This document shows, piece after piece, positions 1-7,941 of a DNA stretch of 26,179 nt. The notes beneath the pieces were generated by a model that did not search any database, was not told the origin of the DNA, and saw only the letters and a program-made list of their open reading frames with translations. The position numbers and the translations under genes are program-made. This DNA is from Bacteroidia bacterium (GTDB lineage: Bacteria; Bacteroidota; Bacteroidia; NS11-12g; UBA9320): contig JABDQY010000206.1 of the NCBI GenBank assembly GCA_013042025.1, forward strand, positions 1 to 26,179, in the 5' to 3' direction. Position 1 is the first letter of the stretch. The number at the start of each line of letters is the position of its first letter.

Positions 1-1
1 C

Positions 2-736
2 AACTCTACCACTCAAAACAAAATGTTAGCCGTCTTAATTGACCCAGACAAATCGTCTGACAATCAATTAGATATGCTTTTTAGCAACCCTAATTTTGAG
101 AAAATTGACTTTGTGTTTGTAGGAGGTAGTTTGGTAACAGATGGAAGCATGAATACGTGCTTAAAAAATATTAAAAGCAGAACAAAAAAACCTGTAATTA
201 TATTTCCTGGTAGTCCAAATCAAATTGACAACTTAGCAGACGGAATTCTACTCTTATCTCTTATAAGTGGAAGAAACCCCGACTTGTTAATAGGGAGGCA
301 TGTTGAGTCTGCATATAAGCTAAAAAGATCTGAATTGGAGATTATGTCAACCGGATATATTTTAGTAGATGGAGGTAGAACTACAACGGTTTCTTATATC
401 AGTGGAACTGTGCCAATACCTCAAGACAAAATTGGAATTGCAGCATCAACTGCATTGGCAGGAAGTATGCTTGGAAATCAGCTCATATACCTAGATTGCG
501 GTAGTGGAGCACTACATCATGCATCACCAAAATTAATTAGAGCAGTAAAAAACGAGGTTAGCTTGCCTGTAATTGTAGGAGGTGGCATTAAATCTAAAGA
601 AGATGCCTTAGCTGTTTTTAAGGCAGGAGCAGATGTAGTGGTAGTTGGTAATAAACTAGAAGAAAACCCACAATTTTTGGATCATCTAATTGAAGCTAAA
701 GAGATTGCTATGCTTGATCCAATTCAAACACCGTAA
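2..736 (+). CDS. Geranylgeranylglyceryl phosphate synthase family protein (PcrB/GGGPS-like), 5'-truncated by window edge
   Basis: TIM-barrel prenyltransferase expected to join sn-glycerol-1-phosphate to a long polyprenyl diphosphate through an ether bond. Family marks in order from the first ATG at 23: LAVLIDPDK, FVFVGGSLV, IIFPGS, the ISGRNPDLLIGRHVES stretch, GYILVDGG, a GGGIKS phosphate-binding loop and a GADVVVVGN loop near the C-terminus. The frame is open upstream of 23 to the window edge, and relatives have about 15-20 residues before LAVLIDPDK, so the true start is probably outside the window. The last codons overlap the convergent metallophosphoesterase by 29 bp. Bacteroidota homologues are known to make GGGP-type products in vitro, but their role in these ester-lipid bacteria is not settled. 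The family call is firm; prenyl chain length cannot be read from the sequence. Confidence 0.9.
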   Translation, partial: NSTTQNKMLAVLIDPDKSSDNQLDMLFSNPNFEKIDFVFVGGSLVTDGSMNTCLKNIKSRTKKPVIIFPGSPNQIDNLADGILLLSLISGRNPDLLIGRHVESAYKLKRSELEIMSTGYILVDGGRTTTVSYISGTVPIPQDKIGIAASTALAGSMLGNQLIYLDCGSGALHHASPKLIRAVKNEVSLPVIVGGGIKSKEDALAVFKAGADVVVVGNKLEENPQFLDHLIEAKEIAMLDPIQTP

Positions 737-1952
737 TTTCAGGTAAAAAACCCAATCTCCCTGGATAACCAATGTAACCAAACCCTCTGTTTACATAAAG
801 ATACCTTCCATTTTCTTCGTATAAATCTGCCCATTCCGGATACTGGTATTTAACCGGGCTCCATTTATAGAAAGAGGTGTCTATTCCAAATTGCATTCCG
901 TGGGTATGACCAGAGAACACCGCATCAATATCGGGATAATCATCCAATACTTCATCTTTCCAATGGCTTGGGTCGTGAGATAAAAGCAGCTTGTTTTCAA
1001 CTTGCTCTACCCCATTATAAGCTGCTTCTAGGCTGCCATATTTAGGGAACCTAGAATGTGCACTCCAGTTTTCAACTCCTAGTATGCCAAGTTGAGCACC
1101 GTCTTTTTCAATAATTTTGTGCTCATTCATTAAAAGATTCCAGCCCATATCTTTTTGATGGTTCTTTAGGTTTTCAAGGTTTTGGGCTTTTGTTAATCCG
1201 TTCTTATCGGGCCAAGTAACATAATCTCCATAATCATGGTTTCCCAAGACAGAATATACACCGTGTTTTGCTTGTAGTTTGCCAAACATTTCTTTAAATC
1301 CTTCAAATTCGTCTGCCGTATTATTAACTAAATCTCCAGTAAAGAATATTGCATCTGGTTTTTGTTCAAGAATTAAGTCTATTCCTCTATTCACTGCTTC
1401 CTTATTCCAGAAACTTCCAGAGTGAACATCCGAAATCTGAGCTATTCGAAAACCCTTAAATGCATCAGGTAGGTTCTTCAACTTAAGCGTTCTGCAGTTG
1501 ACCTTATAGTTGTGAGCCCCTTTAGCAATACCATAAATAAGTCCACTAAATAAGGATCCTGCAACTATTGCTCCAGCTGAAACAATGAACTCAGATCTAC
1601 TTATCGTTTTTCCACTTGGAGAACTTGAAATTTTCTCACCCGAATAGCGTACAATTCTGAAAAGGTCATCAATTACCATAAAAGCTAACCAAGTAATTTT
1701 TGCTATGGTTATGCCAAACAGAATTGATCCTGCCCACATTAAGACTTTGCTTTTTCGAGGATCTGGAGATAAGAATGCGGTTCCGACGACCACTCCAAGT
1801 AAAAGAATTGGGATTGCCCAATAAACGACATTAAGAATGAGCTGAGTATTTGGAAACCACTTTTTTGTCAATAACCTAAAACCCTGGAATACATATAAAT
1901 CGATTCCAAGAAATACGATTAATACAATACTCATTGTTATCATTCTCTGCAT
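708..1952 (-). CDS. Membrane-anchored calcineurin-like metallophosphoesterase (YkuE/YaeI type)
   Basis: A 414-residue phosphoesterase with a membrane N-terminus and a binuclear-metal catalytic domain. Hydrophobic helices lie at about 5-25, 40-61, 70-97 and 122-141. The catalytic domain starts near residue 168 and contains the family blocks: ISDVH (D175, H177), FFTGDLVN (D207, N210), VLGNHD (N238, H239), LSHDPSH (H326) and SGHTHG (H349, H351). Relatives hydrolyse phosphodiesters or lipid-linked phosphates such as UDP-diacylglucosamine; the substrate here cannot be inferred. The C-terminal Q-A codons lie inside the 3' end of the opposing GGGPS-family gene. A second ATG (residue 4) lies close to the first, so the start is uncertain by a few codons. 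Upstream is the divergent MarR gene. Confidence 0.88.
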   Translation of the reverse strand: MQRMITMSIVLIVFLGIDLYVFQGFRLLTKKWFPNTQLILNVVYWAIPILLLGVVVGTAFLSPDPRKSKVLMWAGSILFGITIAKITWLAFMVIDDLFRIVRYSGEKISSSPSGKTISRSEFIVSAGAIVAGSLFSGLIYGIAKGAHNYKVNCRTLKLKNLPDAFKGFRIAQISDVHSGSFWNKEAVNRGIDLILEQKPDAIFFTGDLVNNTADEFEGFKEMFGKLQAKHGVYSVLGNHDYGDYVTWPDKNGLTKAQNLENLKNHQKDMGWNLLMNEHKIIEKDGAQLGILGVENWSAHSRFPKYGSLEAAYNGVEQVENKLLLSHDPSHWKDEVLDDYPDIDAVFSGHTHGMQFGIDTSFYKWSPVKYQYPEWADLYEENGRYLYVNRGFGYIGYPGRLGFLPEITVFELDQA

Positions 1953-2076
1953 GCTCTTTTTAAACGAATTCGATATTCTTTTGTTTTTTTTTCAAAATAT
2001 GTATGCAATTGATAGAAATCCTTTTTAATTCGCCAAACATTTGAATTGTACTTGGTGTTAAGTGAACAAAACAATC

Positions 2077-2529
2077 ATGTCTCTAGAAAAACAGATTAAA
2101 CAAAAATCATTTTCAAGCGAAGCAGAAAAAGCGTTCGTAAACATAAATTTTACGCAAAGTTACATTTCTGGACTTCTCAATGCTGCCATGAAGAAACACA
2201 ATGTTTCAGTTCAACAATTTAATGTACTTCGAATACTTAAAGGTCAACATCCAAAACCTGTAAGTGTAAATGACATTACGGATCGAATGATTGATAAGAT
2301 GTCGAATGCTTCACGTTTGGTGGAAAAACTGAGATTAAAAGGCTTAATTGAACGGAGCAAATGTAGCTTTGATAAGAGGCAAGTAGATGTTAGCATTACT
2401 CCAACGGGTGTTGCATTATTAGATCAATTGAATCTAATAATCAACGAAATTATTTCAAACCATAATCATGTTACATCTGAGGAATACCAGCAACTTAATA
2501 CGTTGCTCGATAAAATCAGAAAAGACTAA
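2077..2529 (+). CDS. MarR-family transcriptional regulator
   Basis: A small winged-helix DNA-binding protein (150 residues from the ATG at 2077). An in-frame GTG at 2062 would add five residues (MNKTI) and is the alternative start. The sequence shows the usual layout: an N-terminal dimerisation helix, the VSVQQFNVLRILKG helix, the recognition region around DRMIDKMSNASRLVEKL, and the wing DKRQVDVSITPTG, followed by a C-terminal dimerisation helix. MarR proteins usually repress nearby genes and release DNA on binding small ligands or on cysteine oxidation; one Cys sits just before the wing. The neighbouring genes do not identify its target. Its stop codon directly abuts the stop of the convergent DUF4249 gene with no spacer. 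Confidence 0.88.
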   Translation: MSLEKQIKQKSFSSEAEKAFVNINFTQSYISGLLNAAMKKHNVSVQQFNVLRILKGQHPKPVSVNDITDRMIDKMSNASRLVEKLRLKGLIERSKCSFDKRQVDVSITPTGVALLDQLNLIINEIISNHNHVTSEEYQQLNTLLDKIRKD

Positions 2530-3393
2530 TTAGAATACTGGAACGACAAGGTCTTTTTCTGTGAAATGTGCCACAGAGAAATATCCTATTCCACCGTTTG
2601 ATATGTTATCATTTGGATTTGCTGGTGGAGGATCAAACGGAGAACCTGATCTGTTTAATTGAGCTTCTAAATCAATGATATATTGATAATACTGTGGGCT
2701 TAAATTGTATTGCTCTACTCTTATTAAATCCCCTTCTTCAACCTTAAAGGGATATGGACGTGGAACAATTCCTCTGGCTATACCACCTAATAAATCATTT
2801 ACATCAATAGATTGATTTAAATACGAAACCATACCAAATTCATCGTTTTCTAAAATTGAACCAAAACTTTCTTGAAGCGTGTCATTCTTATAAAACTTCC
2901 ATAAGTAGCTGTCTCCTTTATATTCATTTTCTTTACCTTGAATAAAAACATAAATGCCTGCTTCAATAAAACCATTATTATCTGGTAAGTTGTAAGATGC
3001 TATTGTGTCAATGGGGAAACCATTTGCCAATTCTTCTGAGGCTTGATATAAGTCTCCATTATAATTAACAGAAAGGGTATATGTCTCTCCGGCAACACAT
3101 TGCATGGAATCTTGAGACACAAACATTCCTGTGTCGGTATGAGTTAAGGTTTGGTTTAATCCGTCTGTTCCTGTTATTGTAACAACAGCAGAAGCTATCC
3201 CGTCAACCGTAGCTTGGTCAAAGTATGGTTGAGAAAGTGATAATCTTACCTTCCACAATTCCTTTTTATTGGTAATTTGGCTTTCCACTACCAAAACCGG
3301 ATCTCCAGACGGTATTTCTAAGTCAACAATTTTCTCACATGCACTGAATGCAAATAGTCCAATTACCAGGTATAAAATATTTAGTTTCTTCAT
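2530..3393 (-). CDS. DUF4249-family lipoprotein, partner of TonB-dependent receptor
   Basis: A secreted lipoprotein of about 287 residues. The MKK start at 3393 gives a compact signal peptide with a lipobox ending FSAC (lipidated Cys19). An earlier in-frame ATG at 3408 would overlap the upstream receptor gene and lengthen the leader by five residues. The region after the lipobox (EKIVDLEIP, then VVESQITN and VRLSLSQPYFD) is typical of DUF4249. The family is consistently encoded next to TonB-dependent receptors with a carboxypeptidase-like N-terminal domain, as here: the receptor stop lies 4 nt upstream, so the two are almost certainly co-transcribed. By analogy with SusC/SusD pairs it may act as a surface-exposed or periplasmic accessory of the receptor. 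No biochemical function is established and the substrate is unknown. Confidence 0.85.
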   Translation of the reverse strand: MKKLNILYLVIGLFAFSACEKIVDLEIPSGDPVLVVESQITNKKELWKVRLSLSQPYFDQATVDGIASAVVTITGTDGLNQTLTHTDTGMFVSQDSMQCVAGETYTLSVNYNGDLYQASEELANGFPIDTIASYNLPDNNGFIEAGIYVFIQGKENEYKGDSYLWKFYKNDTLQESFGSILENDEFGMVSYLNQSIDVNDLLGGIARGIVPRPYPFKVEEGDLIRVEQYNLSPQYYQYIIDLEAQLNRSGSPFDPPPANPNDNISNGGIGYFSVAHFTEKDLVVPVF

Positions 3394-3397
3394 GTTT

Positions 3398-5773
3398 TTA
3401 AAATTCAAAATTCCACGTTATTGCTGGTATAATTTTAAACAATGTTGTTTGAAATGCGGCGGTCTCACCTACAACCGCTCCAGGGTTTTTATCTAGATCC
3501 GCTTCTTCCACAACATCAAAGTATATTGCATAAGGATTTTCACGATTGTACAAATTATATACGGAGAAATTCCAATTGCTTTTGAACCTTTTGTCTGGCT
3601 TTTCTTTTGATTTAATAGTAACTCCAATATCAGCTCTATGGTATGCTGGAATTCTATAATTATTCCTTACATCCCCATATAACGGTGTCCATTTGCCGTT
3701 GTAGAAAAACTTGCCTACTGGAGTGGTTAAAGGTTGCCCAGATGAATATACAAATGATGCCGTTGCCAAAACACGTTTAGAAAACTTCTGTGTTAAAACA
3801 ACAGACAAATTGTGTCTTCTATCAAAATTGGCAACATAAGGGTTTCCCCCACTAATTCCTTCAATTTCACGCATTGTCTTTGCCCAAGTGTATGATACAA
3901 AACCTGATGTTTTGCCTTCTGATTTTGCAACATAAAACTCTGCTCCATACGCCCATCCTTTTCCAACGAGTAGTTCACCATCTAAGTTTTCATTGAAAGC
4001 AATTGAGGCGTTGTCTCGATAATCAATTTGATTTTCCATCCACTTATAATAAATTTCAGCAGATGTCTCTAAACCGATATCAAAATTCTTGAATAATCCA
4101 ACCGCAACTTGATCTGCTCGTTGGGGTTTAATGTTTAAATTGGCGCTAAACCATTGATCAGTTGGAAAAGCAGATGCTGTGTTGGTTGCTTGTTGTATAT
4201 ATTGGAATGTTCGGTTATACGAACCCTTCACGGCCATTGATGTTGTTAAATTGTAGCTTATAGCCGCTCTAGGTTCCAACCCTGCATAGGTGTTATAGAT
4301 TTCTCCACTAGCAAATGAATCTTTTGTTGTTAACTCCTGAATTGGTTCATACGTTTCTGGGTTTTTTGAGTAGGTGTATTCACTTCCCCCAATATTTGAA
4401 AACGAAGACAATCTTAACCCATATCTTACATTTAATCGTTTGTTGAACTTGTATTCATGATCTACATACCACCCGGTTTCAAATGCCTTCTTTTTTTCCA
4501 ATTGAATTTCACTAAAAACAGCTTCAGACTCTTCATTGTTAGCTGCAAAAAGTCCAGGATTAAATCGATGATAGATTGCTTGAGCACCAAAATTTAGTTT
4601 ACTGTTTTGGTTTTTAAAATATGTCCAATCCGATTTTATGTATACATCATTTATCGCCTGATCCAAACCGAAATTTGCATTCTCAGCAAACTTCACATCA
4701 AAACCATAGTTGAAATCACTATAAACGAGAGAGGTGTTTACAAAAAGTTTGTCGTTAACAATATGGTTCCATCGCAATGTAGCTGTTGCATTTCCCCAAT
4801 TCAAACTAAACAATTCACTTAGTCCAAGCACATCTCGTCCAAAATAGCCACTCACATATAATCTGTCTTTATCACTCAACTCATAATTTGCTTTGAGGTT
4901 TAGGTCATAGAAATAAAGTTTACTTTCTTGAATTGTTTCGTCTGGTGCTAAAGGTAAAAAAATGTCCGCATAACTCCTTCTTCCCGCAACCATAAAACTC
5001 GACTTATCTTTTACAATTGGACCTTCTAGGGTAAGTCTACTAGAAATTGTTCCAATTCCCCCTATTCCTGCAAAACGTTTGTTGTTACCATCTCTCATTT
5101 TGATATCCACAATAGAAGAAAGTCGACCTCCATATTTAGCAGGTATTCCTCCCTTATAAACCTCTAAATCTTTAACAGCATCACCATTAAAGACACTAAA
5201 AAATCCAAGTAAGTGCGAAGCATTGTAAACAGTAGCTTCATCTAAGAGGATTAAATTTTGATCTTGTGAACCTCCTCGAACATTAAATCCAGAATTCCCT
5301 TCTCCAGCTGATTGGATTCCTGGTAACAGGGTAATCGTTTTAAGAATATCTACCTCACCAAAAATTACTGGTATCTCTTTGATTTTAGATGCTTCCATTT
5401 TTACAACGCTTATCTTCTTGTTCTCCACTTTCCTTTCTGAAGACTTGGCTGTGATTATTGCGGTTTCCATTTCGGTAGATGCAGGAGCTAAATCCACATT
5501 GATTGTTTTGCTTTTTGAAAGGTTTACCGTTTTTATAACATCTTCATAACCTAAATATTGATAAGTAAGAGTGTAACTACCTTCTTCCAGTGATAATGAG
5601 TAAAAGCCATATTCGTTGGTAATTGCACCACCCCCACCTTTAACTAAGATGGTTGCACCAATAAGTGTTTCTCCATTTGATGCATCTTCAACTCTTCCAC
5701 TTATGGTATATTGTTGTGCAAGCACTGCTATACTCGATAAGACAAGAAATAAACTAATTAGTAATAATCTCAT
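3398..5773 (-). CDS. TonB-dependent receptor with N-terminal carboxypeptidase-regulatory-like domain
   Basis: Outer-membrane beta-barrel receptor for energy-dependent import, 791 residues from the ATG at 5773. The reading frame runs back to 5860, but only the 5773 start gives a clean signal peptide (MRLLLISLFL...), and a promoter -7 element lies between the two. Predicted cleavage is after VLA, leaving Gln20 as mature residue 1. Residues about 22-100 form the carboxypeptidase-D-like regulatory domain (ISGRVEDASNGETLIGATI, then GFYSL). The plug follows at about 110-230, with ILKTITLLPGIQS, FNVRGGSQDQNLILLDE and YKGGIPAKYGGRLSSIVDI. The rest is the 22-strand barrel, ending in WNFEF with the terminal Phe usual for BamA substrates. 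The substrate is unknown; there are no neighbouring polysaccharide-degrading enzymes, so a glycan-utilisation role is not supported. Confidence 0.93.
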   Translation of the reverse strand: MRLLLISLFLVLSSIAVLAQQYTISGRVEDASNGETLIGATILVKGGGGAITNEYGFYSLSLEEGSYTLTYQYLGYEDVIKTVNLSKSKTINVDLAPASTEMETAIITAKSSERKVENKKISVVKMEASKIKEIPVIFGEVDILKTITLLPGIQSAGEGNSGFNVRGGSQDQNLILLDEATVYNASHLLGFFSVFNGDAVKDLEVYKGGIPAKYGGRLSSIVDIKMRDGNNKRFAGIGGIGTISSRLTLEGPIVKDKSSFMVAGRRSYADIFLPLAPDETIQESKLYFYDLNLKANYELSDKDRLYVSGYFGRDVLGLSELFSLNWGNATATLRWNHIVNDKLFVNTSLVYSDFNYGFDVKFAENANFGLDQAINDVYIKSDWTYFKNQNSKLNFGAQAIYHRFNPGLFAANNEESEAVFSEIQLEKKKAFETGWYVDHEYKFNKRLNVRYGLRLSSFSNIGGSEYTYSKNPETYEPIQELTTKDSFASGEIYNTYAGLEPRAAISYNLTTSMAVKGSYNRTFQYIQQATNTASAFPTDQWFSANLNIKPQRADQVAVGLFKNFDIGLETSAEIYYKWMENQIDYRDNASIAFNENLDGELLVGKGWAYGAEFYVAKSEGKTSGFVSYTWAKTMREIEGISGGNPYVANFDRRHNLSVVLTQKFSKRVLATASFVYSSGQPLTTPVGKFFYNGKWTPLYGDVRNNYRIPAYHRADIGVTIKSKEKPDKRFKSNWNFSVYNLYNRENPYAIYFDVVEEADLDKNPGAVVGETAAFQTTLFKIIPAITWNFEF

Positions 5774-5783
5774 TGTTATACTG

Positions 5784-5791
5784 CAAACGTA
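5784..5791 (-). promoter_or_regulatory. Putative -7 element for the TonB receptor gene
   Basis: Read on the minus strand the bases are TACGTTTG, matching the Bacteroidota -7 consensus TAnnTTTG. It ends 10 nt before the ATG at 5773, so the leader would be only a few nucleotides. No good TTTG or TTG -33 element was found at the usual distance. It supports the internal start over the longer frame. Confidence 0.4.
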
Positions 5792-5894
5792 TAAGGCTAA
5801 ATAAAGTTTAATGTAGTGTTTCGTTAATATTTGTGTAAAATAAGATAAAGTAAATTTCAAATGACTTTAAAAGAATAGTAGATATTTGTCGCGA

Positions 5895-6881
5895 ATGCAA
5901 GAATTGCTATCTGAATACGGGGTTTACATTCTCTTTGTCGTTGGATTCTATGTTTTAATTAAAGGTGCTGACGTGCTCGTTGTAGGATCTGCTTCTGTTG
6001 CAAAGAAATTCAATGTTTCCGAATTGGTTATTGGTTTAACTATTGTTTCAATGGGAACTTCTATGCCAGAACTTATTGTAAATATCATTGCAAGCAATTC
6101 TGGTTCTGCAGACATCGCCATTGGTAACGTAATAGGCTCCAATATTTCTAATATTTTACTTATTTTAGGCGTAGCTTCCCTAATATATCCGCTATCTATT
6201 AAAAACAGTACTGTACTTTCTGAAATTCCATATTCCATAATAGCACTTCTATTAGTTGCATTTACGGCAAACGCAACGTTTTTTGGTAATGATGCCGCAT
6301 TTCAAATTAGCAGACTTGATGGCATTATTTTCATGTTATTCTTTGCTCTTTTCATGGGTTATATCATCAAGCTTTCTCGCGAAGGAAGAGCAGACCTTAT
6401 TGAAGAAGGACCTGACGAGTTTCTACCTATGCCTAAGTCAATTTTGTTTATTGTGCTTGGTATTTTAGGGTTGTTTTTTGGGGGGAAATGGGTGGTAGAT
6501 GGTGCTGTAAAAATTGCTTCTCAATTTGGTCTTTCAGAAAAATTAATTGGATTAACCATTGTGGCAATTGGCACTTCATTACCTGAATTAGTTACCTCTG
6601 CGGTTGCGGCAATTAGAAAGAGTACAGACATTGCAATAGCCAATGTAATCGGTTCTAACATTTTTAATCTTCTTTGGGTACTGGGAATAAGTGCCTTAAT
6701 CAGACCAATGAACTTTGATACTGATTTAAACATAGACATGTTAATCCTCCTTCTTGCCACCTGCTTAATTATCTTTAGTTTAATTACTGGAAAGACTAGG
6801 AATCAAATAGGTAAGCCAACAGGGCTACTATTTCTCGCAACGTATGTTTTCTATGTCGTTTTTTTGGTATGGAGAGGTTAA
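5895..6881 (+). CDS. Calcium/sodium antiporter, CaCA superfamily (YrbG type)
   Basis: Inner-membrane cation/Ca2+ exchanger, 328 residues from the ATG at 5895. A TTG at 5886 in the same frame is a weaker alternative. The protein has about ten hydrophobic segments and the two inverted alpha-repeats of the superfamily. Alpha-1 has GTSMPE (about 54-59) followed by GNVIGSN (77-83); alpha-2 has GTSLPE (about 226-231) followed by ANVIGSN (249-255). The acidic residue in each GTSxPE and the Asn in GSN are the ion-binding positions. The repeats are separated by a cytoplasmic loop rich in acidic residues (about 164-180). Length matches the bacterial YrbG group. It is transcribed alone, divergent from the TonB receptor. 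Whether Na+, H+ or K+ is the counter-ion cannot be told from sequence. Confidence 0.93.
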   Translation: MQELLSEYGVYILFVVGFYVLIKGADVLVVGSASVAKKFNVSELVIGLTIVSMGTSMPELIVNIIASNSGSADIAIGNVIGSNISNILLILGVASLIYPLSIKNSTVLSEIPYSIIALLLVAFTANATFFGNDAAFQISRLDGIIFMLFFALFMGYIIKLSREGRADLIEEGPDEFLPMPKSILFIVLGILGLFFGGKWVVDGAVKIASQFGLSEKLIGLTIVAIGTSLPELVTSAVAAIRKSTDIAIANVIGSNIFNLLWVLGISALIRPMNFDTDLNIDMLILLLATCLIIFSLITGKTRNQIGKPTGLLFLATYVFYVVFLVWRG

Positions 6882-6960
6882 CCGTTGGTAAATATCAAGA
6901 CTGGATTCTCTCCTTATTTCAGAGGCAACGGGGTTCTAGATAATGGAGCGAAAATGTAAG

Positions 6961-7938
6961 TTAGAGATCCATTACAACCTTAAACACTGTTTCGCCAACT
7001 GCAGAAAGCGTTTCTTTATCAATTGAAGACATGTTGTCTTTGTGTGTGTGCCAGAAGTCTCCAAAACCAGAGTTGTCAGAAACATTGTAATGAATTATGT
7101 CCAATGTTGGAATACCTAAAATACGATTTATAAATACGTGATCATCTACCAAGCTTCCACCTTGGTAATTTACAAAGTGCTTTCCATGACCTAACTCACT
7201 TGCAGTTCTCCAAACCTGTTTTACATAAGGTTGAGCGTATTGCCAGCTATTCATTTCAATAGCAAAGACTGCATCTTTCGGCCCTACCATATCCAGTAAA
7301 ATTCCAAATCGTGCAACATAGTTTTGTTTGTGGGGCTTCTTAGACCAATACTGAGATCCTAAACACCACGAGTTTGGACTTCCTTGCCGATCTCCCATGT
7401 CTTCCGCATCAAATAACACAATATCTACACCTGCATCTGGTTTTTGGATTTGAAGTTGTCGTGCAACTTCTAATAAAACTCCAACCCCACTTGCACCATC
7501 ATTTGCACCATCTGCGGGTTCAGTTGGGTTTTTTTTATCTTCATCTGCTTGAGGTCTTGTATCCCAGTGTGCACACAACAGTATTCGCTTTGTCTTTTCT
7601 GGATGAATACTGCCAATAATATTCTTAATTTCAACAGGGTTCCCCTTATAATCGGTTGCTGAACCAAACTGAACCATTGCCGTATCACAATACTGTTTAA
7701 GTTTATTTTCTAAATAGTTTGCACAAATTCCATGAGACATGCTGCCAGGTACTCGAGGTCCAAAATCTACTTGATCTTGAACAAATTGATAAGCACTGTC
7801 GCCATTAAATTGTACTGTAAATGTTGGTTTTGAAGGTTTTACTGGTTTGTCATCCGGTTTTTTCTTATTGTCCTTGCAACCTGCCAGTCCAACGAGAACC
7901 AAACCAATGAACATAGCGTATTTAATCACTGTTTTCAA
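6961..7938 (-). CDS. M28-family glutaminyl-peptide cyclotransferase-like lipoprotein
   Basis: Zinc-dependent enzyme of the M28 peptidase fold, 325 residues, exported as a lipoprotein (signal peptide ending LAGC, Cys21). Expected reaction: cyclisation of N-terminal Gln to pyroglutamate on proteins in the periplasm. Motifs: CAHWDTRP (122-129), GANDGASGVG (144-153, zinc ligand D147), FDAED (176-180, catalytic E179 and zinc ligand D180), D216 in LLDMVG, DDH (265-267) and FWHTHKDN (295-302, zinc ligand probably H297). The AEDxGD context and the single-zinc ligand pattern resemble bacterial and animal glutaminyl cyclases more than aminopeptidases, but an aminopeptidase activity cannot be excluded by eye. 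It starts 3 nt after the cysS stop, so the two are cotranscribed. Several outer-membrane proteins in this window are likely substrates because their predicted mature ends begin with Gln. Confidence 0.85.
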   Translation of the reverse strand: MKTVIKYAMFIGLVLVGLAGCKDNKKKPDDKPVKPSKPTFTVQFNGDSAYQFVQDQVDFGPRVPGSMSHGICANYLENKLKQYCDTAMVQFGSATDYKGNPVEIKNIIGSIHPEKTKRILLCAHWDTRPQADEDKKNPTEPADGANDGASGVGVLLEVARQLQIQKPDAGVDIVLFDAEDMGDRQGSPNSWCLGSQYWSKKPHKQNYVARFGILLDMVGPKDAVFAIEMNSWQYAQPYVKQVWRTASELGHGKHFVNYQGGSLVDDHVFINRILGIPTLDIIHYNVSDNSGFGDFWHTHKDNMSSIDKETLSAVGETVFKVVMDL

Positions 7939-7941
7939 TAT

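Noticed and set aside
2062..2529. MarR gene as the regulator of the YceI cluster
   Set aside because: Some flavobacterial MarR genes sit beside YceI genes, but here they are about 20 kb apart and no shared operator was seen.
3269..3496. Open frames opposite the TonB/DUF4249, cysS, asd and porin genes
   Set aside because: They lie antisense to well-supported genes, lack family features and show no start context; they are shadow frames.
5886..5894. TTG start for the antiporter and a GATATTTG box over it
   Set aside because: The box misses the first base of TAnnTTTG, and the ATG at 5895 gives a normal N-terminus.
6882..6960. CCGTTG...CAACGG inverted repeat between the antiporter and the M28 gene
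   Set aside because: Six pairs with a loop of nearly 40 nt and no T-run on either side; not convincing as a terminator or operator.
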